Positions 22,195-34,741 are shown, numbered from the stretch's first letter. The stretch is DNA of 64,000 nucleotides from Balaenoptera acutorostrata (GCF_949987535.1 NC_080067.1:8308001-8372000), one strand, 5' to 3'. The notes: a model not told the origin generated them from the sequence alone. Program-made: numbers and translations.

Positions 22195-23744
22195 AGACTT
22201 CCCCCATCTTTGGTATCCAGAACACATCATGGTGGTGATGAGTATTATACGTACTTTTTTACATTTTTGATGAGAAAAGCCATTAGGTACATGAGACAGC
22301 TGTTCATAGCCTTGTAGACACAACTTGGCATATATCAGGGCATACAAATTGTCATCCATAAATTAAACGAGTCCATTTACACATTGGACTTATTTTGCCA
22401 CTGGCATAATTCAGCTGTCTATTTGTGCATACTGGTAGGAAAAGGGACATAAAAAAATACATCCCTGCAATGCCTATTTCTGAGAGTCTCAAAATACATA
22501 GACATCAACAGATTATTTTAATATATTACCATAAAGTAATTAAGGGAGAAGCATTAATAATCTCTACTTTCTTAGATACGAGTATGTGGATATAATACTG
22601 TAGCCAAAGATCATTTAAAATGTCCAGGAATACTTCTCACTTCTTATTTGAATATACCTTTCTGCAGCAGCATTACAAAACAGCTTTCTTCTTGAAAGGT
22701 TTCTTTGGCAGATGTGATACCACATCTTCCTAGCTCACCTCTCACCCCTGACCATTCCTTGTCTCTGATTGTTTTCTCTCCTGTTGTCGACTCCTCTATT
22801 TCTTTATGTTCCCATAGGTTCAATTGTTGGCCTCTTTGTTTACATCCCTATACACCTCCATCCTCACTTTAGCTGACACTCTAATGCTCCCTGCAAGACC
22901 AAACTTCTTCATGGAGTTTCAGGTTTGTATATTCATCTGTCTGCCAGACCCATCAGCCTGGATGTAACTCAGGCATCTTGAATCTGCATCTCAAAAACCA
23001 CACCCAAGACTTCTCTCAGCACTCTCCTCCCCCATTTCTCTTTCTTACTGTGTTTTCCATCCAAATGTCTCCCAAATTATCTGCCATTTATTTTCTGTCT
23101 GGTTTCTCACTCTAATCTCCACCTCCATATTCAGTTCTGATTTTACCACTTGTCTTTCCCCCTGAAATTCACCTGTAAGCAGTTTTTGGCAGGAAAGAGC
23201 CCTTTGCAGGAGGCCCCTTTGGTCTTGTCACTAACCTTAAACCAGGCCCTCCCATGCTCTACTCATCTCTGGCCCAAGCACACCTTTCCAATCTTTTGAT
23301 CACACAATACCTTGTCTAACCTGTTGGTTCTTTCCGTAGATGAAAATAGAAATGAAGAAAAGTAATGAACAGATGACCAGATCTCTTCCCTAGCTTCCCC
23401 TTCAGTAATCTCACAAACAAACTGCGTGAACAAGACAGCATCTAAAGAAAGATCACAGGACATCAACAAGCCTGTACTCAGTGGGGAATCCCGATGACTC
23501 TAACTCCCAATCTCAGTGAGTAACTGAGATTACTTCCCTTTTTCTTTACAAAATTTTCATGGCTGAGCAGAATCTTGGGAGATTGTTTTTGGGGGATACT
23601 GAATCGACCATCTCCCCAGATTGCCAGCATTCTGATTAAAAGCAACTTTCCTCTCTACCAACATTTGCCTCTCTCGGGTATTGATTTTTGAGTGGCGAGC
23701 AACTGGACCTGAGTTTAGTAACACACCCTCTGGGTGATTCATCT
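22195..23744. other. No gene seen; includes a pyrimidine-rich stretch
   Basis: From 22690 to 23170 the strand is rich in CT and may be an old repeat read in reverse (CTCACTCTAATCTCCACCTC…). I cannot assign it. No coding evidence. Confidence 0.4.
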
Positions 23745-23955
23745 AAAACTGAGGGTGATTTTAGCCCCCAGGGAACATTGGCAATATTTGAAGACATTTT
23801 TGGTTGTCACAGAGGGGTAATGTTACAGGTATCTAGAGGGTATAGACCAGAGATGTTGCTCAACATCCTATAACACACAAGACGTCTCCCCTACCACCTA
23901 ACAAATAACTCCCTGGCTCAAATGTTAATAGTGCTGAGGTTGAGAAACCTGATCT
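23745..23955 (+). mobile_element. MER5A DNA transposon (hAT-Charlie, non-autonomous)
   Basis: Close to the MER5A consensus as I know it: 'GAACATTGGCAATATTTGAA GACATTTTTGGTTGTCACA', 'GGTATCTAGAGGGTATAGAC', 'AACATCCTATAACACACAAG', ending 'GTGCTGAGGTTGAGAAACCT'. It is an ancient immobile relic. Confidence 0.8.
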
Positions 23956-24104
23956 AGATTAAAAACTGACCTTGACATTATCCCCCCAACTTAAAGTCAT
24001 TTCAAGGATGTCTCAAGACTCAAGCTTCTTGAAAGCCCATGAAAGTCCCTGCAGGGCAGATCCCAGCCGTCAGCTCCAGCTTATCTCCTGCCCACGATGA
24101 CTTC

Positions 24105-24473
24105 CTGTTTATGCTTTTGCATCATCAGTTTGCTTATAATTCTCCACCATACATTTTATCACCTTTGTGCCTCTGCTCATTCTTTCCCCACATCCAGGAA
24201 TGCCCCTCCCTCCCTTCTCTTATGTGGTTAATTTTCATTCATTCTTTAAGACTTTTCCCAGAGGTCTTTCCTGACACTCTTCCCCATCTCCCTAACTCTC
24301 AGACCAGGGTCAGGTTAGATGCCCCTTCTCTGTCCTCCCAGAGCATCAGTGGGGTGGTTTTCAAATTATTATTATTACTATGCCCTCTTTGTTCATGTAC
24401 AAGGTTGGTGTTTTATCAGGTTTCTCTGTACTCCTGTGCCTGGCTCATAAGTAATCAATAAAAATTTGTTTAG
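24105..24473 (+). repeat. L2 LINE 3' end
   Basis: 'GTGCCTCTGCTCATTCTTTC', 'CAGGAATGCCCCTCCCTCCC', 'TTTCCTGACACTCTTCCCCA', then the L2 terminus 'CTGTGCCTGGCTCATAAGTA ATCAATAAAAATTTGTTTA'. The open frame over 24039-24461 is only this repeat. Confidence 0.7.
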
Positions 24474-24720
24474 AGTTTGGGATTGGCATGTACACACTGC
24501 TATATTTAAAATGGATAACCAGCAAGGGCCTACTGTTTAGCACAGGGAACTCTGCTCAATATTCTGTAACAATTAAAATGGGAAAAGAATTTGAAAAAGA
24601 ATAGATACATGTGTATGTAGAACTGAATCACTTTGCTGTACACCTGAAACTATCACAACATTGTTAATCAACTATACTCCAATATAAAATAAAAAGTTAA
24701 AAAAATATAATTCATTTTTA
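24474..24720 (+). mobile_element. L1 3' UTR fragment
   Basis: 'GGGATTGGCATGTACACACT', 'CAGCAAGGGCCTACTGTTTA GCACAGGG', 'TTGCTGTACACCTGAAACTA', 'TTAATCAACTATACTCCAAT', A-rich end. A 5'-truncated L1 end placed directly after the L2 end. Confidence 0.85.
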
Positions 24721-24732
24721 AAAATTTGTTTA

Positions 24733-24995
24733 GGGCTTCCCTGGTGGCGCAGTGGTTGAGAGTCTGCCTGCCGATGCAGGGGACACGGGTTCAAGCCCTG
24801 GTCTGGGAGGATCCCACATGCCGCGGAGCAACTAGGCCCGTGAGCCACAATTGCTGAGCCTGCGCGTCTGGAGCCTGTGCTCCACAACAAGAGAGGCCGC
24901 GATGGTGAGAGGCCTGCACACAGCGATGAAGAGTGGCCCCCGCTTGCCACAACTAGAGAAGGCCCTCGCACAGAAACGAAGACCCAACACAGCCA

Positions 24996-25034
<39 letters not shown>

Positions 25035-25078
25035 AATTACAAAAAAAAAAAAAAGAAATGCTATCTTTAAAAAAAAAA
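24733..25078 (+). repeat. CHR-type SINE, full length
   Basis: Complete head (GGGCTTCCCTGGTGGCGCAG), body and a long (TAAA) tail followed by two A runs. Likely TSD AAAATTTGTTTA before and AAAATTTGCTTA after (one mismatch). The doubled A-run end (25041-25054 and 25069-25080) suggests slippage or a second adenylation. Confidence 0.92.
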
Positions 25079-25080
25079 AA

Positions 25081-26718
25081 ATTTGCTTAAATGAAGTAGA
25101 AGAGTTAAGTGGAGACTGCATTTACCTAAGGATGAGCATTTTACCAGCATAAAGTGTAACTCTTTAAGATATTTTTCTAAGTTCCCAGAAAATAACGCAC
25201 CTTGCCCCAAAGTAGTAGTACATAAGCAGAAATCTCCTAGCCACACTGAAATATATCTATTGATTTGAATCCCTGCATTAAGCATCTTAAGATCAGGGTC
25301 AGGCCTTTGTATTCTTTGCCAAGGAATATGTCAAAAAATATGCACTCATTAACTATTAGTTGAATATATGAATAACCGAGTGGTGTGTGGGTAGGTGGAT
25401 GGATAGTTTAGACACTATATTCTCTTGATCTCTTTATGATCACCTACTTATTAATAGGGCTAGGAAACACTTATTGTATCTCATTACTTGGTCTACTTGT
25501 ATATATATTTGTCCTCCATTTTGACAAGCCTTAGGATGACCAAGTGCAAAGACTTGGGAGTATTTGAATGAATAGTTCATTATTTTTGAAGTTCATAACA
25601 CATCTTGATTTCATTCATAGTGCCTGAAGTGAAGATCTCTTCCAATTCCTCGTGGACAGTTGGGTATGATTTTCCTTCCCAATACCAATTTGTTCTCTCA
25701 ACCAATTTAAAATGTTTTGATTAAATACTTTTAAAATTTATTTTGCCCAAAATACTTATTGTAAAAGGAAAGAAAACCTGACAACCACTTGCGTGATGAT
25801 AGTAGGTTTTTTTTTTTTAATCCCCTTTAGAACTCTTTCTTTCTTTGTGGAATAGGGTGCCTTAGTTTAAAACTATCAATTTGCAATCTCAAGTCAACTG
25901 GTAGTAGCCAGCTTTGAGGGCATCTGCCCTCTAAAACTCTCCCATTATAGAGAGGGATGAGCTCCACAGCCGTGGTAGCTGGTGGAATTGTTTCCAAGAC
26001 AAATGATTATGACAAAGAGGAGAGACAGAGGCAGAGAGTAACAGCCTCAGTCCACAGAAGAATCAAGTTCCTGGAATGCCCTCTCCTACCTTCTTTTATT
26101 TGGTTAATTTTCATATATCCTCTAAACATGAGCAGGGAGACCATATAATTTATCATACAACTCAGAGTATATTTAACAGTCAATGGGAGCAATAAAAATA
26201 ACTAAATTATATAATTTTAAAAATCTTTAACTACAGGCTATTTGGTTTTAATATGTTGGTGAACCAATAAAAAGTTCTATTCAATAAATATTTTCAAAAT
26301 AAAATTTTCTAAAAAATAAAAATAGCACATTTGTTGTGTAGTAAACACCACCAAAATACTTCTTCATTTCCACATTCTGATAGTTGTACTGATTTTATCA
26401 GAGACTGTCTTTGATTGTAAAAAATATACACTGAAGTTGTTAGGAATTTTTTTTTTAAAAAGGCTTGTAAAGTTCTATAAAATTTTACAGAAATAAGTTT
26501 AAAACATAAGCAGAAAAATTATTTATGCACATATTTAGGGACTTTAAACAGGTTCTTATCCATATTATTATTTGGAAAATGCATTTTTTTCAGTATGGTC
26601 CTATTATTTCTCTGTTGTTTTTTTTTTTTTGGTAAAGTTACCTGCAAACTTCTTCAAAGACACATTTTATGAATAATACGTAAGAAATCGTAGACATTTC
26701 AATTGGCTCTTTTTTTTG
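25081..26718. other. No gene seen; AT-rich DNA
   Basis: Sequence without a recognised repeat or coding frame. The 3' half is strongly AT-rich with several homopolymer T runs. Confidence 0.4.
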
Positions 26719-26737
26719 GGTACACCATAAAATTTTT

Positions 26738-27584
26738 TTTAATTGAAGTATAGTTGATTTACAGTGTTTTGCCAATCTCTGCTGTACAGCAAAGTGACTC
26801 AGTTTTACATATATACACATTATTTTTTTAATATTCTTTTCCATTATGGTTTATCCCAGGAGATTGGATACAGTTCCCTGTGCTCTACAGTAGGTCTTTG
26901 TTATTAATCCATTCTAAATGTAATAATTTGCATCTACCAACCCCAAATTCCCAGTCCATCCCTCTCCTTTCCTCCCTCCCCCTGTGGCAACCACAAGTCT
27001 GTTCTCTGTGTCTGTGAGTCTGTTTCTGTTTCGTAGATAGGTTCATTTGTTCCATATTTTAGATTCCACATATAAGTGATACCATATGGTATTTGTCTTT
27101 CTCCTTCTGACTTACTTCACTCAGTATGACAATCTCTAGGTCCATCCATGTTGCTGCAAATGGCATTATTTCATTCTTTTTTATGGCTGAGTAGTATCCC
27201 ATTGGATATATATACCACATCTTCTTTATCCATTCATCTGTCGATGGCACTTTGGTTGTTTCCATATCTTGGCTATTGTGAATAGTGCTGCTATGAACAT
27301 AGGGGTGCATGTATCTTTTTGAATTATAGTTTTCTCCAGGTATATACCTAGGAGTGGGATTGCTGGTTCACATGGTAATTCTATTTTTCGTTTTCTGAGG
27401 AACCTCCATACTGTTTTCCGTAGTGGTTGCACCAACTTACATTCCCACCAACAGTGCAAGAGGGTTCCCTTTTCTCCACACCCTCTCCAGCATTTGTTAT
27501 TTGTAGACTTTTTAATCATGGCCATTCTGACCAATGCGAGGTGGTACCTAACTGTAGTTTTGATTTGCATTTCTCTAATAATTA
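26738..27584 (-). mobile_element. 5'-truncated L1 insertion with 19-bp TSD
   Basis: The reverse strand shows the L1 3' UTR (26740-27060) and the C-terminal part of ORF2, including the Cys-rich motif region (27420-27500). The insertion is flanked by GGTACACCATAAAATTTTT at 26719-26737 and 27585-27603. ORF2 is broken into short frames, so this copy is dead. Confidence 0.92.
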
Positions 27585-27603
27585 GGTACACCATAAAATT
27601 TTT

Positions 27604-27802
27604 AAGTGAAAATTTATTCTCTCTATAAGTGCTAAGGTACCTGGTAAGCAAAAAGCAAATCATGCTACATAAAGTATAATCTCAATTTTAATATTTTTAA
27701 ATTGAAACTTGAAAATATTCTTATAGATATTGGGGGGGTTTGTGCTTTCATTTGTATAAAATATGTCTTTGCCAGACATTTTTATGTGATACATCAACAA
27801 GT
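27604..27802. other. No gene seen
   Basis: A short AT-rich spacer between two L1 insertions. Confidence 0.4.
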
Positions 27803-27885
27803 GACATATATACACTAATATGTATAAAATGGATAATGAATAAGAACCTGCTGTATAAAAAAATAAAATTCAAAAATTCAAAAAG
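27803..27885 (+). mobile_element. Very short L1 3' UTR end
   Basis: GACATATATACACTAATATG TATAAAATGGATAATGAATAAGAACCTGCTGTATAAAAAAA is the same 3' end as L1-A at 14394-14451. Only about 50 bp of L1 plus an A-rich tail (containing AATTC) is present. L1-B is inserted in this tail. Confidence 0.8.
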
Positions 27886-27956
27886 AACAGAAGCAAGAAA
27901 AACTACAATCCTGCAGCCTGTGCACCAAAAACCACAGTTACAGAAAGATAGAGAAG

Positions 27957-28862
27957 ATGAAAAGGCAGAGGGCTATGTACCAGATGAAGGAACAAGAAAA
28001 AACCCCAGAAAAACAACTAAATGAAGTGGAGATAGGCAACCTTCCAGAAAAAGAATTCAGAATAATGATAGTGAAGATGATCCAGGACCTCGGAATAAGA
28101 ATGGAGGCAAAGATTGAGAAGATGCAAGAAATGATTAACAAAGACCTAGAAGAATTAAAGAACAAACAAACAGAGATGACCAATACAATAACTGAAATGA
28201 AAACTACACTAGAAGGAATCAATAGCAGAATAACTGAGGCAGAAGAACGGATAAGTGACCTGGAAGACAGAATGGTGGAATTCACTGCTGCGGAACAGAC
28301 TAAAGAAAAAAGAATGAAAAGAAATGAAGACAGCCTAAGAGACCTCTGGGACAACATGAAACGCAACAACATTCGCATTATAGGGGTCCCAGAAGGAGAA
28401 GAGAGAGAGAAAGGACCAGAGAAAATATTTGAAGAGATTATAGTCGAAAACTTCCCTAACATGGGAAAGGAAATAGCCACCCAAGTCCAGGAAGCGCAGA
28501 GAGTCCCATACAGAATAAACCCAAGGAGAAACACGCCGAGACACATAGTAATCAAAGTGGCAAAAATTAAAGACAAAGAAAAATTACTGAAAGCAGCAAG
28601 GGAAAAACGACAAATAACATACAAGGGAACTCCCATAAGGTTAACAGCTGATTTCTCAGCAGAAACTTTGCAAGCCAGAAGGGAGTGGCGTGATATACTT
28701 AAAGTGATGAAAGGGAAGAACCTACAACCAAGATTACTCTACCCAGCAAGGATCTCATTCAGATTTGATGGAGAAATCAAAAGCTTTACAGACAAGCAAA
28801 AGCTAAGAGAATTCAGCACCACCAAACCAGCTCTACAACAAATGCTAAAGGAACTTCTCTAA
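27957..28862 (+). CDS. ORF1: L1-B ORF1 protein, open
   Basis: A 301-residue L1 ORF1p with the same domain order as in L1-A: coiled coil about 31-133, RRM core about 136-230, C-terminal domain about 235-301. It differs from L1-A at only about eight residues. It keeps the family motif NIRIIGVPE (residues 138-146), including the Arg lost in L1-A. The copy has lost nearly all of its 5' UTR (about 70 bp remain), so it probably has no promoter of its own and would be expressed only from outside. Confidence 0.93.
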   Translation: MKRQRAMYQMKEQEKTPEKQLNEVEIGNLPEKEFRIMIVKMIQDLGIRMEAKIEKMQEMINKDLEELKNKQTEMTNTITEMKTTLEGINSRITEAEERISDLEDRMVEFTAAEQTKEKRMKRNEDSLRDLWDNMKRNNIRIIGVPEGEEREKGPEKIFEEIIVENFPNMGKEIATQVQEAQRVPYRINPRRNTPRHIVIKVAKIKDKEKLLKAAREKRQITYKGTPIRLTADFSAETLQARREWRDILKVMKGKNLQPRLLYPARISFRFDGEIKSFTDKQKLREFSTTKPALQQMLKELL

Positions 28863-28920
28863 GTGGGAAACACAAGAGAAGAAAAGGACCTACAAAAACA
28901 AACCCATAACAATTAAGAAA

Positions 28921-31900
28921 ATGGTCATAGGAACGTACATATCGATAATTACCTTGAATGTAAATGGATTAAATGCTCCAACCAAAAGACACAGGCTTGC
29001 TGAATGGATACAAAAACAAGACCCATATATATGCTGTCTACAAGAGACCCACTTCAGACCTAGGGACACATACAGACTGAAAGTGAGGGGATGGAAAAAG
29101 ATATTCCACGCAAATGGAAATCAAAAGAAAGCTGGAGTAGCTATACTCATATCAGATAAAATAGACTTTAAAATAAAGAATGTTACAAGAGACAAGGAAG
29201 GACACTACATAATGATCCAGGGATCAATCCAAGAAGAAGATATAACAATTATAAATATATATGCACCCAACATAGGAGCACCTCAATACATAAGGCAACT
29301 GCTAACAGCTATAAAAGAGGAAATCGACAGTAACACAATAATAGTGGGGGACTTTAACACCTCACTTACACCAATGGACAGATCATCCAAAATGAAAATA
29401 AATAAGGAAACACAAGCTTTAAATGACACAATAGACCAGATAGATTTAATTGATATATATAGGACATTCCATCCAAAAACGGCAGATTACACGTTCTTCT
29501 CAAGTGCGCACGGAACATTCTCCAGGATAGATCACATCTTGGGTCACAAATCAAGCCTCAGTAAATTTAAGAAAATTGAAATCATATCAAGCATCTTTTC
29601 TGACCACAACGCTATGAGATTAGAAATGAATTACAGGGAAAAAAACGTAAAAAAGACAAACACATGGAGGCTAAACAATACGTTACTAAATAACCAAGAG
29701 ATCACTGAAGAAATCAAACAGGAAATCAAAAAATACCTAGAGACAAATGACAATGAAAACACGACGACCCAAAACCTATGGGATGCAGCAAAAGCGGTTC
29801 TAAGAGGGAAGTTTATAGCTATACAAGCCTACCTCAAGAAACAAGAAAAATCTCAAGTAAACAATCTAACCTTACACCTAAAGAAACTAGAGAAAGAAGA
29901 ACAAACAAAACCCAAAGTTAGCAGAAGGAAAGAAATCATAAAGATCAGAGCAGAAATAAATGAAATAGAAACAAAGAAAACAATAGCAAAGATCAATAAA
30001 ACTAAAAGTTGGTTCTTTGAGAAGATAAACAAAATTGATAAGCCATTAGCCAGACTCATCAAGAAAAAGAGGGAGAGGACTCAAATCAATAAAATCAGAA
30101 ATGAAAAAGGAGAAGTTACAACAGACACCGCAGAAATACAAAACATCCTAAGAGACTACTACAAGCAACTTTATGCCAATAAAATGGACAACCTGGAAGA
30201 AATGGACAAATTCTTAGAAAGGTATAACCTTCCAAGACTGAATCAGGAAGAAACAGAAAATATGAACAGACCACTCACAAGTAATGAAATTGAAACTGTG
30301 ATTAAAAATCTTCCAACAAATAAAAGTCCAGGACCAGATGGCTTCACAGGTGAATTCTATCAAACATTTAGAGAAGAGCTAACACCCATCCTTCTCAAAC
30401 TCTTCCAAAAAATTGCAGAGGAAGGAACACTCCCAAACTCATTCTATGAGGCCACCATCACCCTGATACCAAAACCAGACAAAGACACTACAAAAAAAGA
30501 AAATTACAGACCAATATCACTGATGAATATAGATGCAAAAATCCTCAACAAAATACTAGCAAACAGAATCCAACAACACATTAAAAGGATCATACACCAC
30601 GATCAAGTGGGATTTATCCCAGGCATGCAAGGATTCTTCACTATACGCAAATCAATCAATGTGATACACCATATTAACAAATTGAAGAATAAAAACCATA
30701 TGATCATCTCAATAGATGCAGAAAAAGCTTTTGACAAAATTCAACACCCATTTATGATAAAAACTCTCCAGAAAGTGGGCATAGAGGGAACCTACTTCAA
30801 CATAATAAAGGCCATATAAGACAAACCCACAGCAAACATCATTCTCAATGGTGAAAAACTGAAAGCATTTCCTCTAAGATCAGGAACGAGACAAGGATGT
30901 CCACTCTCACCACTATTATTCAACATAGTTTTGGAAGTCCTAGCCACGGCAATCAGAGAAGAAAAAGAAATAAAAGGAATACAAATTGGAAAAGAAGAAG
31001 TAAAACTGTCACTGTTTGCGGATGACATGATACTATACATAGAGAATCCTAAAACTGCCACCAGAAAACTGCTAGAGCTAATTAATGAATATGGTAAAGT
31101 TGCAGGTTACAAAATTAATGCACAGAAATCTCTTGCATTCCTATACACTAATGATGAAAAATCTGAAAGAGAAATTATGGAAACACTCCCATTTACCATT
31201 GCAACAAAAAGAATAAAATACCTAGGAATAAACCTACCTAGGCAGACAAAAGACCTGTATGCAGAAAACTATAAGACACTGATGAAAGAAATTAAAGATG
31301 ATACCAACAGATGGAGAGATATACCATGTTCTTGGATTGGAAGAATCAACATTGTGAAAATGAGTATACTACCCAAAGCAATCTACAGATTCAATGCAAT
31401 CCCTATCAAATTACCAATGGCATTTTTTACGGAGCTAGAACAAATCATCTTAAAATTTGTATGGAGACACAAAAGACCCCGAATAGCCAGAGCAGTCTTG
31501 AGGCAAAAAAATGGAGCTGGAGGAATCAGACTCCCTGACTTCAGACTATACTACAAAGCTACAGTAATCAAGACAATATGGTACTGGCACAAAAACAGAA
31601 ACATAGATCAATGGAACAAGATAGAAAGCCCAGAGATTAACCCACGCACCTATGGTCAACTAATCTATGACAAAGGAGGCAAAGATATGCAATGGAGAAA
31701 AGACAGTCTCTTCAATAAGTGGTGCTGGGAAAACTGGACAGCTACATGTAAAAGAATGAAATTAGAATACTCCCTAACACCATACACAAAAATAAACTCA
31801 AAATGGATTAGAGACCTAAATATAAGACTGGACACTATAAAACTCTTAGAGGAAAACATAGGAAGAACACTCTTTGACATAAATCACAGCAAGATCTTTT

Positions 31901-31954
31901 TTGATCCACCTCCTAGAGTAATGGAAGTAAAAACAAAAATAAACAAGTGGGACC
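28921..31954 (+). pseudogene. ORF2: L1-B ORF2, nonsense codon and 3' truncation
   Basis: The frame opens at 28921, 58 bp after ORF1, and encodes an intact endonuclease (residues 1-240 or so) and the first part of the reverse transcriptase. A TAA at 30817-30819 (codon 633) replaces the TAT (Tyr) of L1-A, a single-base change. The same frame then stays open to the poly(A) at 31955, including the FADD catalytic motif at 31015-31026. Roughly a dozen other amino-acid differences from L1-A are visible over about 1,000 codons. The last ~260 codons, with the Cys-rich motif, are absent. The product would lack the catalytic site. Confidence 0.93.
31938..31943 (+). terminator. Internal poly(A) signal used in L1-B
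   Basis: AATAAA lies in the ORF2 coding sequence, 11 nt before the point where the L1 text stops and untemplated A begins. L1-A has the same hexamer at 13457-13462, where the sequence simply continues. Confidence 0.75.
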
Positions 31955-31982
31955 AAAAAAAAAAAAAAAAAAAATTCAAAAA

Positions 31983-33789
31983 AAAGTCATCTCTATTATG
32001 ATTCTTCTGAATGTATAGAAAAATTTAAATACTTCAAAATATATAAATATATTCAATCAAAGAGGAGTACCAAGAAAACATTTTTCCCATAACTCAAGAT
32101 ATTTCTTGAGTTACAGGAAAATGTAAAATGCAATTACAAAAGTCCAAAATTAAGTCTTTTATACCAGTTGGGCTCTTGTTATTTAATTTGTTCAGTTTCT
32201 CCTTTTGTGAGGATCCAATTCAATATGTTTCTGTTTGCAAGCATTAACTGCAATAATTAGTTTGTTGCATATTCAAAATATGAGTATTTTTGCCACTCCA
32301 TTCTTTGAATACTTTGACTCTAAATTTGTAACTAATTTTGAACCAAATGCAAACAGAATTTGAAGTGGACTCTGGTGCTTTTTCAGCAAATATGCATCTT
32401 CTGGTGGTCACATGGTTAGTGACACGTCCATAGTCTCCATAATGGATTGGAAATATCAATAAACTTTTTGTGCAAGTTATATGTTTATCATCAACTTTTT
32501 AAAAGAAGTATAAATTCGGTACCTAACATCTCGTTAAACATTCATTTCATTTTTTTCTCTGTTATTGCTGTCAAAGGAGTTAATTCCAAAATAAAAATGT
32601 TTTCTAAACCATGTATATAGTTGTACACTTAAACCATACAATAAATGATAAAAATACTATAGACTACTCTCTATGGAATAAGATTGCTCATCCTCTATTT
32701 TCTGTACACATTTCCTAAACCACAAGCAAAATTTCCCCCATTTCCTTCTAACCCCAATCACTGGTGTCCTGGCAGCTTTGTGAGTCTGGCACAGAAGGAG
32801 GTAGCTGTGCCTAGTCCTTGAGGTCTGAAAGCTTTTTGTTTTATCAGCAAGGACAACGCAGGCAGTCTTTGAAGAGAAGTTGAAGCTGGAAAGGGTTAGG
32901 AAAAGAGAGATGGGCTGGTCATTGTCTTTCAACATTTAAGCACAAGTTAAAATGAGAAATCTCTTCTTTGCACCTGGGTCTCACAAACTAATAGACCTGA
33001 TTATGGCAGAAGCGGCAAGCAAAGCAAAAATCTGTCAAACTCAAGCCAGCTCATTTTCATAAAATAAATAATAAAAGCATGTCCTTAAAAAAAACCTGGA
33101 TAGATGTTAAACCAGGATGAATGGCAGGACAACATGCATAAGCAGGGACTGCCCCAGGCAAAACCAGGACACACGGTCACCCTTCTCATGAAGCCTGTTT
33201 GCACTTCCATATCTAACTCAGGAAAGATATATTTTTTTTAACCAGTTATCCTAACTCACTAATTTGGTGCAGGAGATATGTTCATGAAATTGATATTGTC
33301 AGTTTTTATCTTTAAAATTACTGATGAATCCATCCATCAAACCCAATGGGTTGACCTCCCAGTTTGTTTTATTTTGTTTTTAGAACAGAAAGGAATTTTA
33401 ATGAATTGTTTTCTGGGAAACATAAATTAACATCCAATGGCCTTGTGTATTTACAATCAACTTGTTATTCCCCGAATAACAATATATGTGAAGCATTTAA
33501 AGGGAAAATAGAATGGAGCCTAGTGAAGAGAAAACTTGTGTTTTGATGTGGGAGAGTTCAGATATCCTGTACTTATTCTGTCTTGTACTGAGGACTCAAT
33601 CGATAGTATTAGTATGGATAGCTCTCTTCAAGGCCCCAAGAGACTGCTGAATCAAGATGTGTGGCCCAGGAGTGTTAACATAAAAACTGGGATTTGAATA
33701 AGGCATCCACTAAGGACAAACCAAGGGGAACGGTGCTAATTGTAGCAGCTGGTCGGGTGTTGTATTAAAAAATGTTAGAAAAGTTTATA
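31983..33789. other. No gene seen; AT-rich DNA
   Basis: No repeat family, exon or regulatory element could be supported by eye. Confidence 0.4.
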
Positions 33790-33960
33790 TTCAATTACCT
33801 CCCCTCTGTCACTTACTAAAATCCTTTAACATTGCTAAACCAGTTTTCTTATCTGTAAAAAAAACATGCTAATATCTTCAGGGGAGAGAATATGAGATTA
33901 AATAACACAATGGCACATAATTGGCCCTTAAACAATATTTGTTGAATTTTAAATGTTGAA
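33790..33960 (+). repeat. MIR SINE, degraded
   Basis: 'TTTTCTTATCTGTAAAAAAA', 'GAGAGAATATGAGATTAAAT', 'CCCTTAAACAATATTTGTTG' keep the MIR 3' half order. Confidence 0.5.
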
Positions 33961-34701
33961 AACTAATTAGATGGAAACAAAGAATTGGAGAGGAATAAAA
34001 TAAACACATTGTGATAAAAATATTGTTAGCAGCATATGCGTATCTAATAGACATTTTAAGAGAATAATGGTTAATTATATTTTCACTTACATACTTGAAA
34101 ATATCCCAGTCATTTGTTATTCCTAACCTAAGGGTACAAAGTTAATTAAATAGCACAGCTTTAGGGGTAAAATTTCACCAATGAAATTTCACTGTACAAG
34201 TTAATGGTTTGGGGAACTTCATGCCTCAAAGTTTTTTGTTTATTTTTTGCTTTTTTTGTTTTTTAATTTATAGGCCAAACTACTGTTACTATAGACTAAC
34301 ATTAGTACATACTGCAGGGGTAAATCAAACCTGTAACAAAAATTAGTTGATAAAGATGAAGCTGAACTGACATGACTTCAAACATTTAAAAACCTCAAGT
34401 GAAATTGAAAATGATCACTAGCTAAGTATAACACCGATTATACCCTGACAGTAAATCATTCTTCCAGAAAGGAAAAGAAATGGGAATCCCAACTGTCTGT
34501 AATAGAAGCTTTGCAACTTTCCTTAGGTGCCATACTGTTTAGATTTTCACTAAATTCTAAAAACATGCAATTTTTTTCAGAATATAAAATTTTAGTAAAC
34601 GTTATTCATTTAATAGATTATTATTAATTATCCCTGAATCATCCTTAAAAATAAATATCTAAAAATAAAAATCTACATGTTATTTGTGCTTACTATTTGA
34701 T
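33961..34701. other. No gene seen; AT-rich DNA
   Basis: Strongly AT-rich, with no recognised feature. Confidence 0.4.
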
Positions 34702-34705
34702 CTGG

Positions 34706-34709
<4 letters not shown>

Positions 34710-34741
<32 letters not shown>

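Larger units (their letters stand above)
27886..31974 (+). mobile_element. L1-B: 5'-truncated, internally polyadenylated L1
   Basis: The L1 body runs from 27886 (corresponding to L1-A 9405) to 31954 (L1-A 13473). The offset is a constant 18,481 bp at both ends and at both ORF starts, so there is no net length change over 4,069 bp. At 31955 an A tract begins that is not in L1-A. The flanks share AAAAATTCAAAAA (27872-27884 and about 31970-31982). This is an insertion of an L1 RNA polyadenylated within ORF2. It lacks the end of ORF2, the Cys-rich region and the 3' UTR. Confidence 0.9.

Noticed and set aside
24039..24461. 140-codon forward frame
   Set aside because: Most of it is the non-coding 3' region of an L2 element.
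27226..27663. 145-codon reverse frame as a gene
   Set aside because: It is the C-terminal end of L1 ORF2 in the truncated reverse L1 at 26738-27584, reading out into flanking DNA.
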